64,000 nt of DNA from contig RBKR01000002.1 of assembly GCA_004835665.1 (NCBI GenBank), forward strand, positions 2,108,001-2,172,000, given 5' to 3'. Positions 22,174-32,800 of this stretch are shown here, piece by piece. The notes under the pieces were generated by a model. That model did not search any database. It worked only from the letters and a program-made list of their open reading frames with translations, and had not been told where the DNA came from. Made by a program: the position numbers and the translations under genes. Position 1 is the stretch's first letter. Each line of letters starts with the position of its first letter. Source of the DNA: Phoma sp. XZ068 (lineage: Eukaryota; Ascomycota; Dothideomycetes; Pleosporales; Didymellaceae).

Positions 22174-22557
22174 TCAATCATGGCCACGACAGCATGTGAG
22201 CATGAACCTTGCACTAGGCTCCACATCTCATTACACACTGCGTGTTTCAGGCGTGTCACTCCTATTGCGCTCAACATGGCAACAGCAAACGGTCACGGGC
22301 AGTCACACTAACATACACCTTCCTCACTCATGCGGGATTGAACACCGTAATCGATATGTTTGCGCCTGGAAGCTTTCACTCACCCCGCTCGACTCGACTG
22401 CAGGGACCGTGAAATGGTCCACCGTGCACGGTGGTAGCGAGGACCTTCCCCACTCCCCCAACTGGATATCTCCCCCCGATCCCTCACCAATACCTCAACA
22501 ACGCTGCACTGCGAGACACATCTTTCAGTTCTCTCGACGTAGATATCGACCAACAAC
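22174..22557. other. Intergenic, with a small upstream ORF
   Basis: 384 bases with no recognised gene. A 62-codon frame starting near 22431 overlaps the beginning of the next gene in another frame and ends at 22619; it could act as an upstream ORF, but I have no evidence for translation. Confidence 0.4.
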
Positions 22558-24369
22558 ATGCTATGGCGGAGGAAGATCCGCGCGCCCTCACCGCCACGTT
22601 TGAACACCTCGATCCCTGAGATAGAGCATCACCTGGCTACGATGGACTCGCATAGCGCTGATCCACAAAGAAAATGGACCAAAATGTCTGCTACCATGTC
22701 TGAAGACGTCTCGGCTGCCTCAGATAATGACCAGGATAACATCAAGTTGCAAGATGCTGGCCCTTCACAGAAGTCACTCAATCGACAGTCCCGGGAAGGC
22801 GATGCGAAGACTGCTGCAGTAAAGTCTAACAAGAACGTCAAAACTCCAAAGCCTAGGAAGAGCGGATCAATCCACATCAAAGCTCAGCGCTCGCGACCAA
22901 GGTTCTTGACTCTTGTCGCTTGTGTCTCATATCTGCTCTTCCAGCTCCTCGGCATAGACCTGGGACTACGCCTTATCAACGGCTATACAGAGCCTCGCCA
23001 GCAGCGAGCTAAGCTTCAGCTGCAAGCTGCAATGAGCGATCTAGTTAGCGAACGCATTCTACACAACAAGCTTGACATTCTCCTGAGTACCACGCTCGAA
23101 CGACAGTACATGGAGAGCTACGAGCACTGTCTTGCTCGTGGCCTTCACAAGGCTGATGATATGTTCCTTGGAATTGACTTCACACGGTTTCTCGATGTTC
23201 GGGAGCAGACCAAGGATTGGGTTACGGACAACTGCGATAGATTGATGTTTACACCCCAACTGCATACTCCGAATGCGTCCAGGCTGTGGTCGACAGCGAG
23301 CAATTTCCGATGGGCCGCCGGGAACTCTCTCCGGCTGTTCAAGTATAAGGCCGCGCTGCTCCGGGATAGATTACGCGGTACAGAGCCTCGGCTTGATGCG
23401 GAGCCAGGCGCCACGAATGCAAACAACAACACACCGAAACGCTCCGGCGTGCCTCCCCAGATGCCGTCTGGCTTCGGCTTGGATTGCGATGAACACTCCC
23501 GGTGTCGCTTGATTTACGCAGTGTCGCCAGTCTCAGCTACTGACAGGAAGACCTTGGACGAAGCTGTTATCAAAGCTAGTAAAGAGTTTTCCAAGTGGTC
23601 CTGGTCACTCGAAAGGGCTATCAGTGTCAATAGCTACATGATCCGCCTGCTAGCCACTTTGCAACCCTTTTTTGGAAGCTTCTTCTTGTTGGCGATACTT
23701 CTCTCTCCGCCCCAATCTCAGCAATTCAAGTCGCCTTCATCTCCAAGGCTTGTAGGTGCCTGGCGACGCATCTGCAACAGCATCGCTCACCTACAGCACA
23801 ACGAAACGCTCGCCCTTGGGCTGATCATCAATACAGCGTTGTATGCGCTCTTGCGCTTACAATTCGAGTATATCACCGCAGAGTTCGACCGCTTGTTGCT
23901 CCCAGCTGGTCTCGGATTCTGCGCATTCCACATTCCCCAGACGATTGCCTTCCTCAGCCCCGAACCACAGGCAGTTGAGACTCTCCGCAGCTTTTGCCGG
24001 GCTATGAAAGAGCTATACCTCATCATCCGAGACGTTGAACTTGTTCGACCGAATACCTCCAGGAGGAAGCCTTCCTCTCGAAGTAAAAGGACCATATCCC
24101 TTAAGCTCAAGCCGGCTTCCAAGATTGCTGCTCGCTTTATTTCACCGCTGACGCCTATTTCTGAGGACCTCCAATATGAGCGTAAGGCCTTGCATGCCAC
24201 GCAGGGCAAGCAGCCTCTCAAGAACGTTGAAGTACAGTACGGGTACGCTACCGAGACAGACTCAGAATTTGACTCCGATGTACAGCATGGTAGTTATGCT
24301 GACCTCATTGGTCGTGTGACTCCCATGGATTCCGAGGATGCGTCAGACTGGTCTGCCGTTGAGGACTGA
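22558..24369 (+). CDS. Unrecognised multi-pass membrane protein
   Basis: Single-exon gene of up to 603 residues; I do not recognise it. The ATG at 22558 is the first in frame, but 22642 (MDSHSADPQ) is equally likely. After a polar, basic N-terminus, hydrophobic helices lie at about residues 118-140 (LVACVSYLLFQLLGIDLGL), 360-383 (LLATLQPFFGSFFLLAILL), 416-432 (LALGLIINTALYALL) and 446-466 (LPAGLGFCAFHIPQTIAFL). Between helices 1 and 2 is a 220-residue soluble loop with many Arg, Asp and Glu and two closely spaced Cys (LDCDEHSRCRLIY). The C-terminal 120 residues are basic then acidic and look cytosolic. The architecture suggests an organellar or nuclear-envelope membrane protein, but that is a guess. 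Confidence 0.7.
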   Translation: MLWRRKIRAPSPPRLNTSIPEIEHHLATMDSHSADPQRKWTKMSATMSEDVSAASDNDQDNIKLQDAGPSQKSLNRQSREGDAKTAAVKSNKNVKTPKPRKSGSIHIKAQRSRPRFLTLVACVSYLLFQLLGIDLGLRLINGYTEPRQQRAKLQLQAAMSDLVSERILHNKLDILLSTTLERQYMESYEHCLARGLHKADDMFLGIDFTRFLDVREQTKDWVTDNCDRLMFTPQLHTPNASRLWSTASNFRWAAGNSLRLFKYKAALLRDRLRGTEPRLDAEPGATNANNNTPKRSGVPPQMPSGFGLDCDEHSRCRLIYAVSPVSATDRKTLDEAVIKASKEFSKWSWSLERAISVNSYMIRLLATLQPFFGSFFLLAILLSPPQSQQFKSPSSPRLVGAWRRICNSIAHLQHNETLALGLIINTALYALLRLQFEYITAEFDRLLLPAGLGFCAFHIPQTIAFLSPEPQAVETLRSFCRAMKELYLIIRDVELVRPNTSRRKPSSRSKRTISLKLKPASKIAARFISPLTPISEDLQYERKALHATQGKQPLKNVEVQYGYATETDSEFDSDVQHGSYADLIGRVTPMDSEDASDWSAVED

Positions 24370-24749
24370 AGGTTGGCAGATGTGCCTATTCTATGCTAGC
24401 ACACTATGTCAACCCTAACTGCAGTCCGATATGGTGCGAGGATGTATGACGAATACTTTTCGGAATTCCTCGGCATGGGAAGTTGATGATCATAGTTATG
24501 GTCTGCAAGTTTATTGGCAATAATAGAAAAATAAGATAATAATTTTCCGGTTATTTAAGGTCGTGTATGTGACGAATATGGAAGTGATCCATCAAAGAGA
24601 AAGATCCCGATCTTCCACCAACTCACATCAAGAAGCAACCCACGTCTTGCCTACTGGATATCTGTACCCCAGATATCGACCACAGGACGCCAAAAGCCAC
24701 CCTGCCCACCTACTTCCTAACGCCGAGGCCTCATGCTGCCTCCCACCAC
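24370..24749. other. Convergent intergenic region
   Basis: 380 bases between the stop codons of two convergent genes. AT-rich in the middle (about 24510-24560). No gene seen. Confidence 0.5.
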
Positions 24750-26612
24750 TCACCCCGCCCTCCTCTCCGCCGGAAACAACCTCCTCGTCTTCACTACGCC
24801 TCCCCCCGCCAACGCACTCCCACCACGTCCACCCTCGCCTCCTTTCACCCTGCCCCATGCATCCGTCGTCGGCCGTCCTGTGACACCATTGAACAGCGGG
24901 CGAGAGTAGTTCGGTTTCCTGGCTGCCGAGGTTGTGGCGTGGTACGGGCTGTTGGTGCGTTGTGCTTCGTCAACGAGTCGTTCTTTCATCGCTGCATCCT
25001 GCTCAGCTTTCAGCGCTGCTCGCCGGGCAGTTTCCGCATCGTTGTGCAGCGCGGTACCGATTATGCCGTTGCCGAGGGGGCAGGAGAGGAAGGGTAGGGC
25101 GTGGGCGTTGTATGTGTATGCCTCCTCATTCTCACTCTCTTCCTGCATATACTTCTCGTTCACACTCAGCCTATCCGCCATCGTCATCTTCTCTACCGTC
25201 TCGCCACCCACGACACCTGCACCACCACTCCTCGCGTCGTGTAAACCAGCGACCATCTGCCCCTGAAACAGCCCCTCCTCCTGCGTCCTTAATCCTAACG
25301 GTAGTCCCACGCGCGGCCTCACGTACACAAATGGCTCGATGCAGAGTTGTGCCGCGCGCGCTTTATACAGCTTTTTACCCACGTCGAAGCGCTCTTCCCA
25401 CGAGAGAAGCGTGAGGTCGCGGAAGGCGTGGCGGAAGGCGCGCCAGGCTTTAGGGAAGGGGGAGTTCATGGGTGCGATGAGGGCCTTAAACGGCAGGGTG
25501 GGTTCAGGCGTGGGGGGCGTGAGGAGCGAGTGGAGGCGTGATGCTTCGGGGTGGGTGGTGGGGTCTTGGTTTGGAAGCGGGAGGGTGGCTGGATTCTGAT
25601 CTTCGACTGATGTGGATGTTTCTGGTGAGGCGGTTTCGTGGAAGGTGGAGTTGAAGTCCAGGAGGGCTTGGATGCAGGCGCCTTCTCCGGAGCTGGGGGG
25701 ATTGCCGCCGGGCGGGAAGTGCTTGGCGAATGTACAGTATACGTGTGGTTTGGTGTGGCTCTCGAGGATGCTGAGGTGGTATCTGGTGATTTCATTTGCG
25801 CGGAGATTGCAGCGAGTTAGGATGATCTTGTACTCGAAGCCGGTGGTGTCGAGGTAGTAGTGGTACAGGTCTTGGAGAGAAGGGTTCTTAGCTTGGACTC
25901 CAGGGACAAGAGATGCGGGCTGGAAGGAGGTCGTGCTGAGAGAGTGCGATGTTGCTGACGAGGGAGAGGAGAGGTCGTGGGCGTTAGAAGTCGAGGACTG
26001 AGGCAGAGATGGAGCGGTAGTGGTGGGACGATCAGTCTTTGAGGGCTCGCGCTTCTTCGCTGCCTCCTCGTCTCTCTTCGCTTTGGCCGCTTCCCGCTCT
26101 TCCCTCCTCCGCTTCAGATCATCTGCCGCAGACACAAACGGCACGTTGATCACATCCGCAAAGAAGAAGCTCTTTGAGACCTTGGGCTTGCGAGGGACCG
26201 CGCGAGACCGGGACTTGGACGTACCTGTTCCCGTAGCCTTCTTCGCCTCTTCACACCCATCGTTGAACTTCTTCGCGTCAACCAACGGCCCCAGCTTCTT
26301 CAGCTCCTTCTTCCTCTTCCTCTCGCGCCACAGATACTCCCATGTGTATTTCGACTCCGCGAGCTTCCTCCTTTTTTGTAAGCTGTCCTCAAGCCAGTCG
26401 TAAGTGACCACGAATGCGCCGGCCTTGACTGCTGCTTGTACTGCGTCTGTGGAGTTCTTCCAGGCGTCTTTGCCTGCGATGAGGTGTGTGACGCCTTTGC
26501 GAATGTTGGGAGAATATCGACCGTCGTTGGCTTCAATCCACTTCTTGAGCTGGGAATTGTCGGCTGGGAGCGTGCCGGTCACAGCTATGACAAGGTTCTT
26601 GAGGGTTCCCAT
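24750..26612 (-). CDS. BRCT-domain protein, possibly with a WGR-like region
   Basis: Single-exon minus-strand gene of 620 residues. The N-terminal 90 residues form a BRCT domain: a strand NLVIAVTGTLP, then LKKWIEANDGRY, VTHLIAGKDAWKNS, VKAGAFVVTYDWLEDSL with the conserved Trp. BRCT domains bind phosphopeptides or DNA ends in DNA-damage signalling. A basic, K/R-rich linker follows, then a segment from about residue 235 (LQDLYHYYLDTTGFEYKIILTRCNL) and another at about 400 (WRAFRHAFRDLTLLSWEERF) that resemble the WGR-type domains found with BRCT in fungal PARP-like proteins; no PARP catalytic domain follows. The C-terminus is Gly/Arg-rich. A TATATAAA on the minus strand at 26739-26746 lies about 130 bases upstream. 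Likely nuclear. Confidence 0.8.
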   Translation of the reverse strand: MGTLKNLVIAVTGTLPADNSQLKKWIEANDGRYSPNIRKGVTHLIAGKDAWKNSTDAVQAAVKAGAFVVTYDWLEDSLQKRRKLAESKYTWEYLWRERKRKKELKKLGPLVDAKKFNDGCEEAKKATGTGTSKSRSRAVPRKPKVSKSFFFADVINVPFVSAADDLKRRREEREAAKAKRDEEAAKKREPSKTDRPTTTAPSLPQSSTSNAHDLSSPSSATSHSLSTTSFQPASLVPGVQAKNPSLQDLYHYYLDTTGFEYKIILTRCNLRANEITRYHLSILESHTKPHVYCTFAKHFPPGGNPPSSGEGACIQALLDFNSTFHETASPETSTSVEDQNPATLPLPNQDPTTHPEASRLHSLLTPPTPEPTLPFKALIAPMNSPFPKAWRAFRHAFRDLTLLSWEERFDVGKKLYKARAAQLCIEPFVYVRPRVGLPLGLRTQEEGLFQGQMVAGLHDARSGGAGVVGGETVEKMTMADRLSVNEKYMQEESENEEAYTYNAHALPFLSCPLGNGIIGTALHNDAETARRAALKAEQDAAMKERLVDEAQRTNSPYHATTSAARKPNYSRPLFNGVTGRPTTDAWGRVKGGEGGRGGSALAGGGVVKTRRLFPAERRAG

Positions 26613-27065
26613 AGTGGCCTTGGGATGGGGTTTGTGAGTGGAATCAGAAGTCGAAGACGATGGGGGTGCTTGCGGTTTGACTGGAGTTGGTGTAGGAGTG
26701 ATGGACTTTTAAATCATACAGCAAATATGAGCGTCGGGTTTATATAAGGTATAGAACTCGCAGCTGTCAGTATCAGTATACTTTACTTTTCAGTTGTATG
26801 TCACCTTGAAGTGAGATCGCCGTAGTTTGGGCAGTGCAAACGCAGGTTCAGGTAAGAGAGCGATTGACGATCCCCGCTGTCCGTCATGTCATGGCCGCTG
26901 TCTGTTCGCTTGCTACGTTCAGTCTGTTAGTATTAAGTTTTTTATAGATCTCAAATATACAAAGGTTCGATATGGTTGACTTCGACATCGCGGAAGTGTG
27001 GTATAGTTGCTTCTGCGTCAGTTCGGTACTGTGCGCAGGCTGGTAATTCGAACGTCTATCCTTCA
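26613..27065. other. Intergenic between trpC end and the BRCT gene start
   Basis: 453 bases with the minus-strand TATATAAA at 26739-26746 as the only clear signal. No gene seen. Confidence 0.45.
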
Positions 27066-29381
27066 CTAGCTTTTTGCTGCCTTGACGAAGGCTCGAATCT
27101 TATCCAAGCTCTGTTGCCCATCGTCTCCCTCTACACCACTGCTCACATCAACCGCCTTGACCCGATCACGGTACTCATCAAGGCCGCTTAGTATACCTTG
27201 CACGTTATCGGCGTTCAAACCACCTGCAAAGATGACCTTCAACCCCTCATCTTTTGCAAGAACGCCCTTGACGTCTGATAGGTCTAGCTGTTTACCGGAC
27301 CCACCTGAGCCTGCGTCAAGGAGAGGTAAGGCATGGTGACCGCGACTACCGATACCGTGATCGTGGGGGTTGAATGCCTTGATGACTGGTACTGGAATGA
27401 GCTTCGCCCACTCGATGGGTTCCTGGCCATGAAGCTGTACGATGTCGAGGTTGAGTAGTCGCTGCTGCTCAAGTACGTACTCTAGTGACTGGTTGCGGAA
27501 TACACCAACGAGCAGGGCTCGGTCGTTGACGGAGACAAGTCGTTGTGCAGCGTGGTCAAAGTAGTCAGTGGCAGATTTAGCATCGGCCAACAATGCCGAC
27601 TTTACCACCTGTGGCTTCTTTGTCTTGTGCACTGTTTCCGAGATCGCTAGAGCTGTCTCTGCAGAAACAGTACGCTTGGTGCCAATAGCCAGTATCATTC
27701 CAATCAGGTCTGCTCCTGCTTCGATAGCGGCCTTTGCAGCCTCAGCACTGCGCGTTCCGCAGATCTTGACCATCGGTGTTGATGAAGTTCGGGTAGACTT
27801 CACTGTAGTGCCACCAAGCAGCTCCACAATGAATTCAGCGGTGTTAGACGCTCGCATGAGGGCCTCTCCGACCAGAACCGCACCGACGCCGTTCTCCACG
27901 TAAGGCTCGACATCCTTGGGGCCAGCAATACCACTAAGTGCGCAAACAATGATGTCCTTCGTCACCATACTCATAAGGCGGCTAGTGGTGTCCATGTCGA
28001 CCTCAAAGTTTACGAGGTTGCGGTTGTTGACGCCAATTACCTTTGACCCAAGCTTCACTGCAATCTCCATCTCCTCAACGTTGTTGACTTCGACTAAAGG
28101 CTCCATACCAAGGGATTGAGAGTACTTGTAGAGTCTCTCGAGAAGCTCCTGGTCAAGCATCTTCACAATTAGGAGCACTGTGTCTGCACCAGCCAGCCTT
28201 GCCTCCAGAATCTGGTACTCGTCAAAGATGAACTCCTTACGAAGCACTGCAGGCCTGTTCGGCATGCCCTCGAGACTTTGGCGGACAGCCTTAAGGTCAT
28301 CTATGCTACCCTTGAACCATTCCGGCTCTGTGAGCACAGAGATTGTGCTAGCACCTGCTTTCGCGTATGTCCTGGCTTGGGCGGGTGCGCAAGTGGACAA
28401 GGAGATTATGCCCTTGGAAGGTGACGCGCGCTTGATTTCAGACATAAGGGACAATCGGTACGGCGACTGTCGAAGGCGCTCTGGAAAGTTGATCTGCGGC
28501 GGTGCAAGATTCAGATCGTACGAAGCTTGGAGATCGCTCGGTCTCTGGGACGGGATCTTCTTCTGCTCGGCAACAGCTGCTTTGCGGTGCGCATAGATCT
28601 TCTCCAGGATAGACGTTTGCTTGTCTTTCTTGGCTCCGTTTGTAGCACCGTTTGTCTCGACACCAATCGCCTTTGCGTGTGCCTCCTTCTGCAGCTTCTC
28701 GTTCTCTGCCCAGGTTCCACCCTGCATCTGGAGGAAGTTCCTGAACATGATACGCCCATCTTCGGTCAGGATACTCTCGGGGTGAAACTGCACGCCCTCA
28801 ATCACGAACTCCTTGTGGCGCACGCCCATGATGACCTCCTTCACATCCGAGTCGGGGTTCGCTGGGATCGTGGAGGTCACTTCCAGACATTCTGGCAGCG
28901 TGCTGTGTGTGCCAGCGAGCGAGTGGTATCTTGTGACTGGGACCTGCTGAGTGACACCGGCATACACGCCCTTGCCATCGTGGGTGAGAGGAGACGTCTT
29001 GCCGTGCAAGATCTGACCAGTCACGTCCACGGTGCCGCCGAAGGTGAAGTAGATGCACTGTTCACCCATGCACACGCCGAAAATGGGAATCTTGCCGGCG
29101 AAGTGCTCGATTGCGGCGTTGCTTATGCCGGCATCTTTGGTAGGGTGCCCTGGCCCAGGGCTAACTACCAATTGTGTGGGCTTCTTCGCGATGAGCTCAT
29201 CAAGGGAGATTTCGTCGTTGCGGTATACGGTGACAGTCGCGCCTTCGAAGACGAGGTACTGGTATACATTCCAGGTGAATGAGTCGTAGTTGTCGATCAG
29301 AATGACATTGGAGGCGGTCGGTATCGGCGGGGAGGGGTTCGGATGGCGGGGTGAGTGGTCGATCAGCGCAAGGGACGGCAT
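27066..29381 (-). CDS. trpC: Trifunctional tryptophan enzyme TrpC (GATase, IGPS, PRAI)
   Basis: Single-exon gene of 771 residues that fuses three tryptophan-pathway activities in the usual Pezizomycotina order. The N-terminal glutamine amidotransferase (about residues 25-215) has the nucleophile motif GVCMGEQCI and the His-Glu motif VQFHPES; it supplies ammonia to anthranilate synthase. The family usually has Gln where this has Glu in the nucleophile motif. Indole-3-glycerol phosphate synthase (about 255-515) shows IKRASPSKG, LRKEFIFDEYQI and GVNNRNL. Phosphoribosylanthranilate isomerase (about 530-771) starts at VKICGTRS and has LHGQEPIEW, FAGGLNADNV and VDVSSGVE. Cytosolic. The TGACTCA at 29643-29649 lies 262 bases upstream of the ATG and suggests cross-pathway (Gcn4/CpcA) control. 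It is divergent from NUP192. Confidence 0.96.
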   Translation of the reverse strand: MPSLALIDHSPRHPNPSPPIPTASNVILIDNYDSFTWNVYQYLVFEGATVTVYRNDEISLDELIAKKPTQLVVSPGPGHPTKDAGISNAAIEHFAGKIPIFGVCMGEQCIYFTFGGTVDVTGQILHGKTSPLTHDGKGVYAGVTQQVPVTRYHSLAGTHSTLPECLEVTSTIPANPDSDVKEVIMGVRHKEFVIEGVQFHPESILTEDGRIMFRNFLQMQGGTWAENEKLQKEAHAKAIGVETNGATNGAKKDKQTSILEKIYAHRKAAVAEQKKIPSQRPSDLQASYDLNLAPPQINFPERLRQSPYRLSLMSEIKRASPSKGIISLSTCAPAQARTYAKAGASTISVLTEPEWFKGSIDDLKAVRQSLEGMPNRPAVLRKEFIFDEYQILEARLAGADTVLLIVKMLDQELLERLYKYSQSLGMEPLVEVNNVEEMEIAVKLGSKVIGVNNRNLVNFEVDMDTTSRLMSMVTKDIIVCALSGIAGPKDVEPYVENGVGAVLVGEALMRASNTAEFIVELLGGTTVKSTRTSSTPMVKICGTRSAEAAKAAIEAGADLIGMILAIGTKRTVSAETALAISETVHKTKKPQVVKSALLADAKSATDYFDHAAQRLVSVNDRALLVGVFRNQSLEYVLEQQRLLNLDIVQLHGQEPIEWAKLIPVPVIKAFNPHDHGIGSRGHHALPLLDAGSGGSGKQLDLSDVKGVLAKDEGLKVIFAGGLNADNVQGILSGLDEYRDRVKAVDVSSGVEGDDGQQSLDKIRAFVKAAKS

Positions 29382-29899
29382 GTTGACGGTTCACTCAGGT
29401 GAAGAGTGTTTTGCACTGGGGACTTGTCGTCTGAAGTGTTGGGGTGCTTGTGGTTCCCAATTGCTCTGCTCTTTGTTGCTGAGTACCGTTGGTGGGGTTC
29501 AGGGCGGCGTTCAGTGGAATGATGACTCTTCAATGACTGTGAGAGAGCTCAATGCGAGGGTTGAATCTCCAGTGTGCGTATGCGACACGAATTATCGGAG
29601 AAGGAAGGAGCGTTTCGGGAGCAGAGCGGCGTACGAGGCAAGTGACTCAGTTAATTTATCGAGTCCTCATTAATTGCGGAGGGCGGACGGAAGTGCATCG
29701 GTGGTTCGAGCTCTCATTCGCCGACCGTCTGCGCCACACGCTGTGGCTGCTGTGGCTGACGGCCAAACTCGCATCAAAGCGCGAAGCTCTGCGCGACATT
29801 CACCAGTCCAAACATTTCGGCTCCACCCCGCCCACGCACTCCACCCGCCTTAATGGCCTTTGGCTAGCTGTCTCTCTCCCAGCGCACCGCAGCGCTACC
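29382..29899. promoter_or_regulatory. Divergent trpC/NUP192 promoter with a TGACTCA site
   Basis: The 518 bases between the two start codons contain one perfect palindromic TGACTCA at 29643-29649, the consensus for the bZIP activator of amino-acid control (Gcn4, CpcA or Cpc1). A partial TGACTCT lies near 29523. No TATA box was seen on either side. Confidence 0.5.
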
Positions 29900-32800
29900 A
29901 TGGCTCCCATTCAATCGACCGAATTCGACCTGTCCAAGTGCTTCAAGGGCGAGCAGCAGCTTGTGTATGTTTACGGGGACAGCAGAGGTATCGAACACGA
30001 TTACTAACACAGACAGGACCTGGGACATCGCATACCGCGCCCTTTGCGAGCCTGAAACTGCATCCAGAAGCGACGCATTGCGCGACTTCCTCAATGCAAA
30101 CGAGAACGTCGAAATCCTCAGCCGGCCCTGGAAACCTTTCGCGGACCCATCGGCGCAAGAGAAGAGCAAATACGAGTCCAAGACTGCGCCGATCAGTGTC
30201 GCACCTACGCCCAATGGCCACTACAATCTAGATGAGATTAAAGAGGATAGTCTATGGCTGTCAAAGGAGGCGCAAATATCAGAGTACGCAGCACTGCAGC
30301 TGGTTGCGCAAGAATGGCAGAGCAGGCCGACCGTCCAGCTACTGAGCGGTCTTACTGAAGAGGAGGCTTTGAGCGTGCAAGATGCTGCTGGCCTGGCCAA
30401 CTTCGGCGCATCCACATTTGTCCCCAACTCATCCATCTTCACAACACCGCTCGCCTCAAGATCCTCGCAATTCGATACCCAAGACCAGCGTAGATTACGC
30501 ATCGTCGAAATCTACCATACCACATGCGCTTCTATTATCCGCATCAGCCAGCTCCTCATCTCGTGGGGTGCTGCACCACAACTGCGCAGCCAGACAATCT
30601 ACGGAAACGACTACCACACAGTTGGCGCTGGGTGGATCGAAGAGCTTGGCCAGAAGATTGCAACATCACAAAATGGCGGTCCTGCAACAGCATTAGACCA
30701 GTGTCTGCAGGCCGTGAAGAAGAGGTGCGATACTCTAGATGGCGGGTACTCCTGGGATGTGGCCGAGTCCATTATTGAGGCTGCATCGGAGAAGTGGGTG
30801 ACTGCACAGACTGTAGAGCTGCTACACTTACTGCATCTGGCGCATGTCCATGCTGATGTGGTAACCAAGGGTTTCGTACCCGCTGCTACTATTGAGGACT
30901 GGCTCACGACTTTCATGGCGAACGGCTTCTTCAGAGAGTTTCCAGTCGTCACTCCCCGCCAAGAGCCGTTGGTACCTGTCATCCAGTTGTTGACCTCGCT
31001 CGTGTCTCTAGCGATTCTGAAGATTGATCTCATCGTGAACGATCTCGACTCGGATGATTGCAAGAACTGGGAATCATCGTCCTATATCCTCAACACTGGC
31101 GTAGTCGAAACCATCACTAATACTTTCGGCGAGGCTCGAGCACTGGGTCCAAGTCCGGCAACTCCACCCATGTTTGCTTGGGCAATCCTGACGTGGAAAC
31201 TTACCAACAGGGCCACTCTCGAAGAGCAGGAACGCGAGAACTTACTAGAGTCATCTGACGCATCGCGGAGACCTCTGCCTGAACCGTCTGCGATTGAAGA
31301 GTCTGCCATGATAATTGGTCGCCTCGAAGGCTCTGAGCTTTTTGATGGCAAGATCCCATATCAGGAACTTGCTGAGGCCAGTTCAGCCGCAGGTATTATG
31401 GCTATCATAGACCAATTGGTCGACACAGGTCTATCCGCCTTCGGTACCTCCGTCGATCAAATATCACGCGATAGACTTCGTCTGTCCTTCCTGCAACTCC
31501 TTCGCGCTGCGCTCGGTAGCGAAATTGTCGTCTACAGCCCGGATCTTATTGTCACAGCATACTCAATCCTCGGTGGTGACAGGTCATTCCGCGCATGGGC
31601 TGGCAAGGGGACCGTTCACCACGCCGATCCTGTCGTCTCCTTCTTCTTGGAGGATGAAGACGTTTTGAGGCCACTTCTCCTTAACGAAGCGCGTCTTCGT
31701 TACCCATATGAGTCGACGCCATTTCTGAAGTTCTTCAGTGTCCTCACTCGTGGCGACAAGACAGTGCAGAATGGGCTCCCGACGTTTGTTGAGAGGCTCA
31801 CGGAGACAAATCAATTAATGCAACGGCTGCCGGCCGGATTTGCAGGATACGCCCTAACGCGGGAAGAAGAGAATGCCAACTGGGTTGAGCTTACTGCAGA
31901 CCTGCCTATGTTCTCCTCTGGATCCATCTCAGGCTTCCAAGGCCAGCGTCGTCTGCTGACCTCCTCAAGTACGCCCCGCAGTGAAGGCTTAATGACCATC
32001 CCAGCTGGCACCGAGGGTATCGTTGTCGACGATAGTGAGCAGCCATACGTGGCAGTCTGGCACTATCAACATTCGACCCTGACTTACCTGGTCCAACTGC
32101 TCTCATCATACCCTAGTAACAGTGGTAGAGTTGAGTACACCACTCAAGAGCCTGCCTCAAAAGAGAATGCTGTCGAGATAGTCGGTCTCTTTGCTGATCT
32201 GTTACATTCTTCAATCCAGTCATCCGAGGGTGTCTGCTCAGTTGAGCTACTAGAAGCACTGAGTATCAACACTGACGGAAGCCAAGATACCGTCAGCATC
32301 GTCCTTGCTATCTTCGAGGAGGAGCTTCTCCGGTTGTGCCAAGAGCCAGGCAATGAGGCCTCGCTTGAACTACTTGTCAATTGCACCCACTTCCTCGAGG
32401 CCCTCGTTCTCGTTGCGCCGAACAGAGTCTGGCCATTCCTCGCGCGTAGCCGACTGCTCGAAGGAGACGGCAACGGTGGTAGCCTTGCCGCTATCCTGAT
32501 CGGCACAGAGATGGTCTTGGGTCGATATGACTTTCTCATTGGCTGCATACGGCTGTATGACAGGCTGGTGACGGATGCTATTGACCGCTCTGTCGCTCGC
32601 AAAAACCCAAGCAAGGCTCTCAGTCGATTCAATGCTTCCAACGTCGCAGAAAGCGGTACTTCTGATAAGATCATGAGTACCACCCTTTTCACATATGGTC
32701 GCACACTTGCCAGTATTTACGAAAGCTCGCTGAGCTGGAAATACACACGCGCAGACCACCGTCCGGAGATCAACATTGCCATTTGCGATGTCTTTACCAA

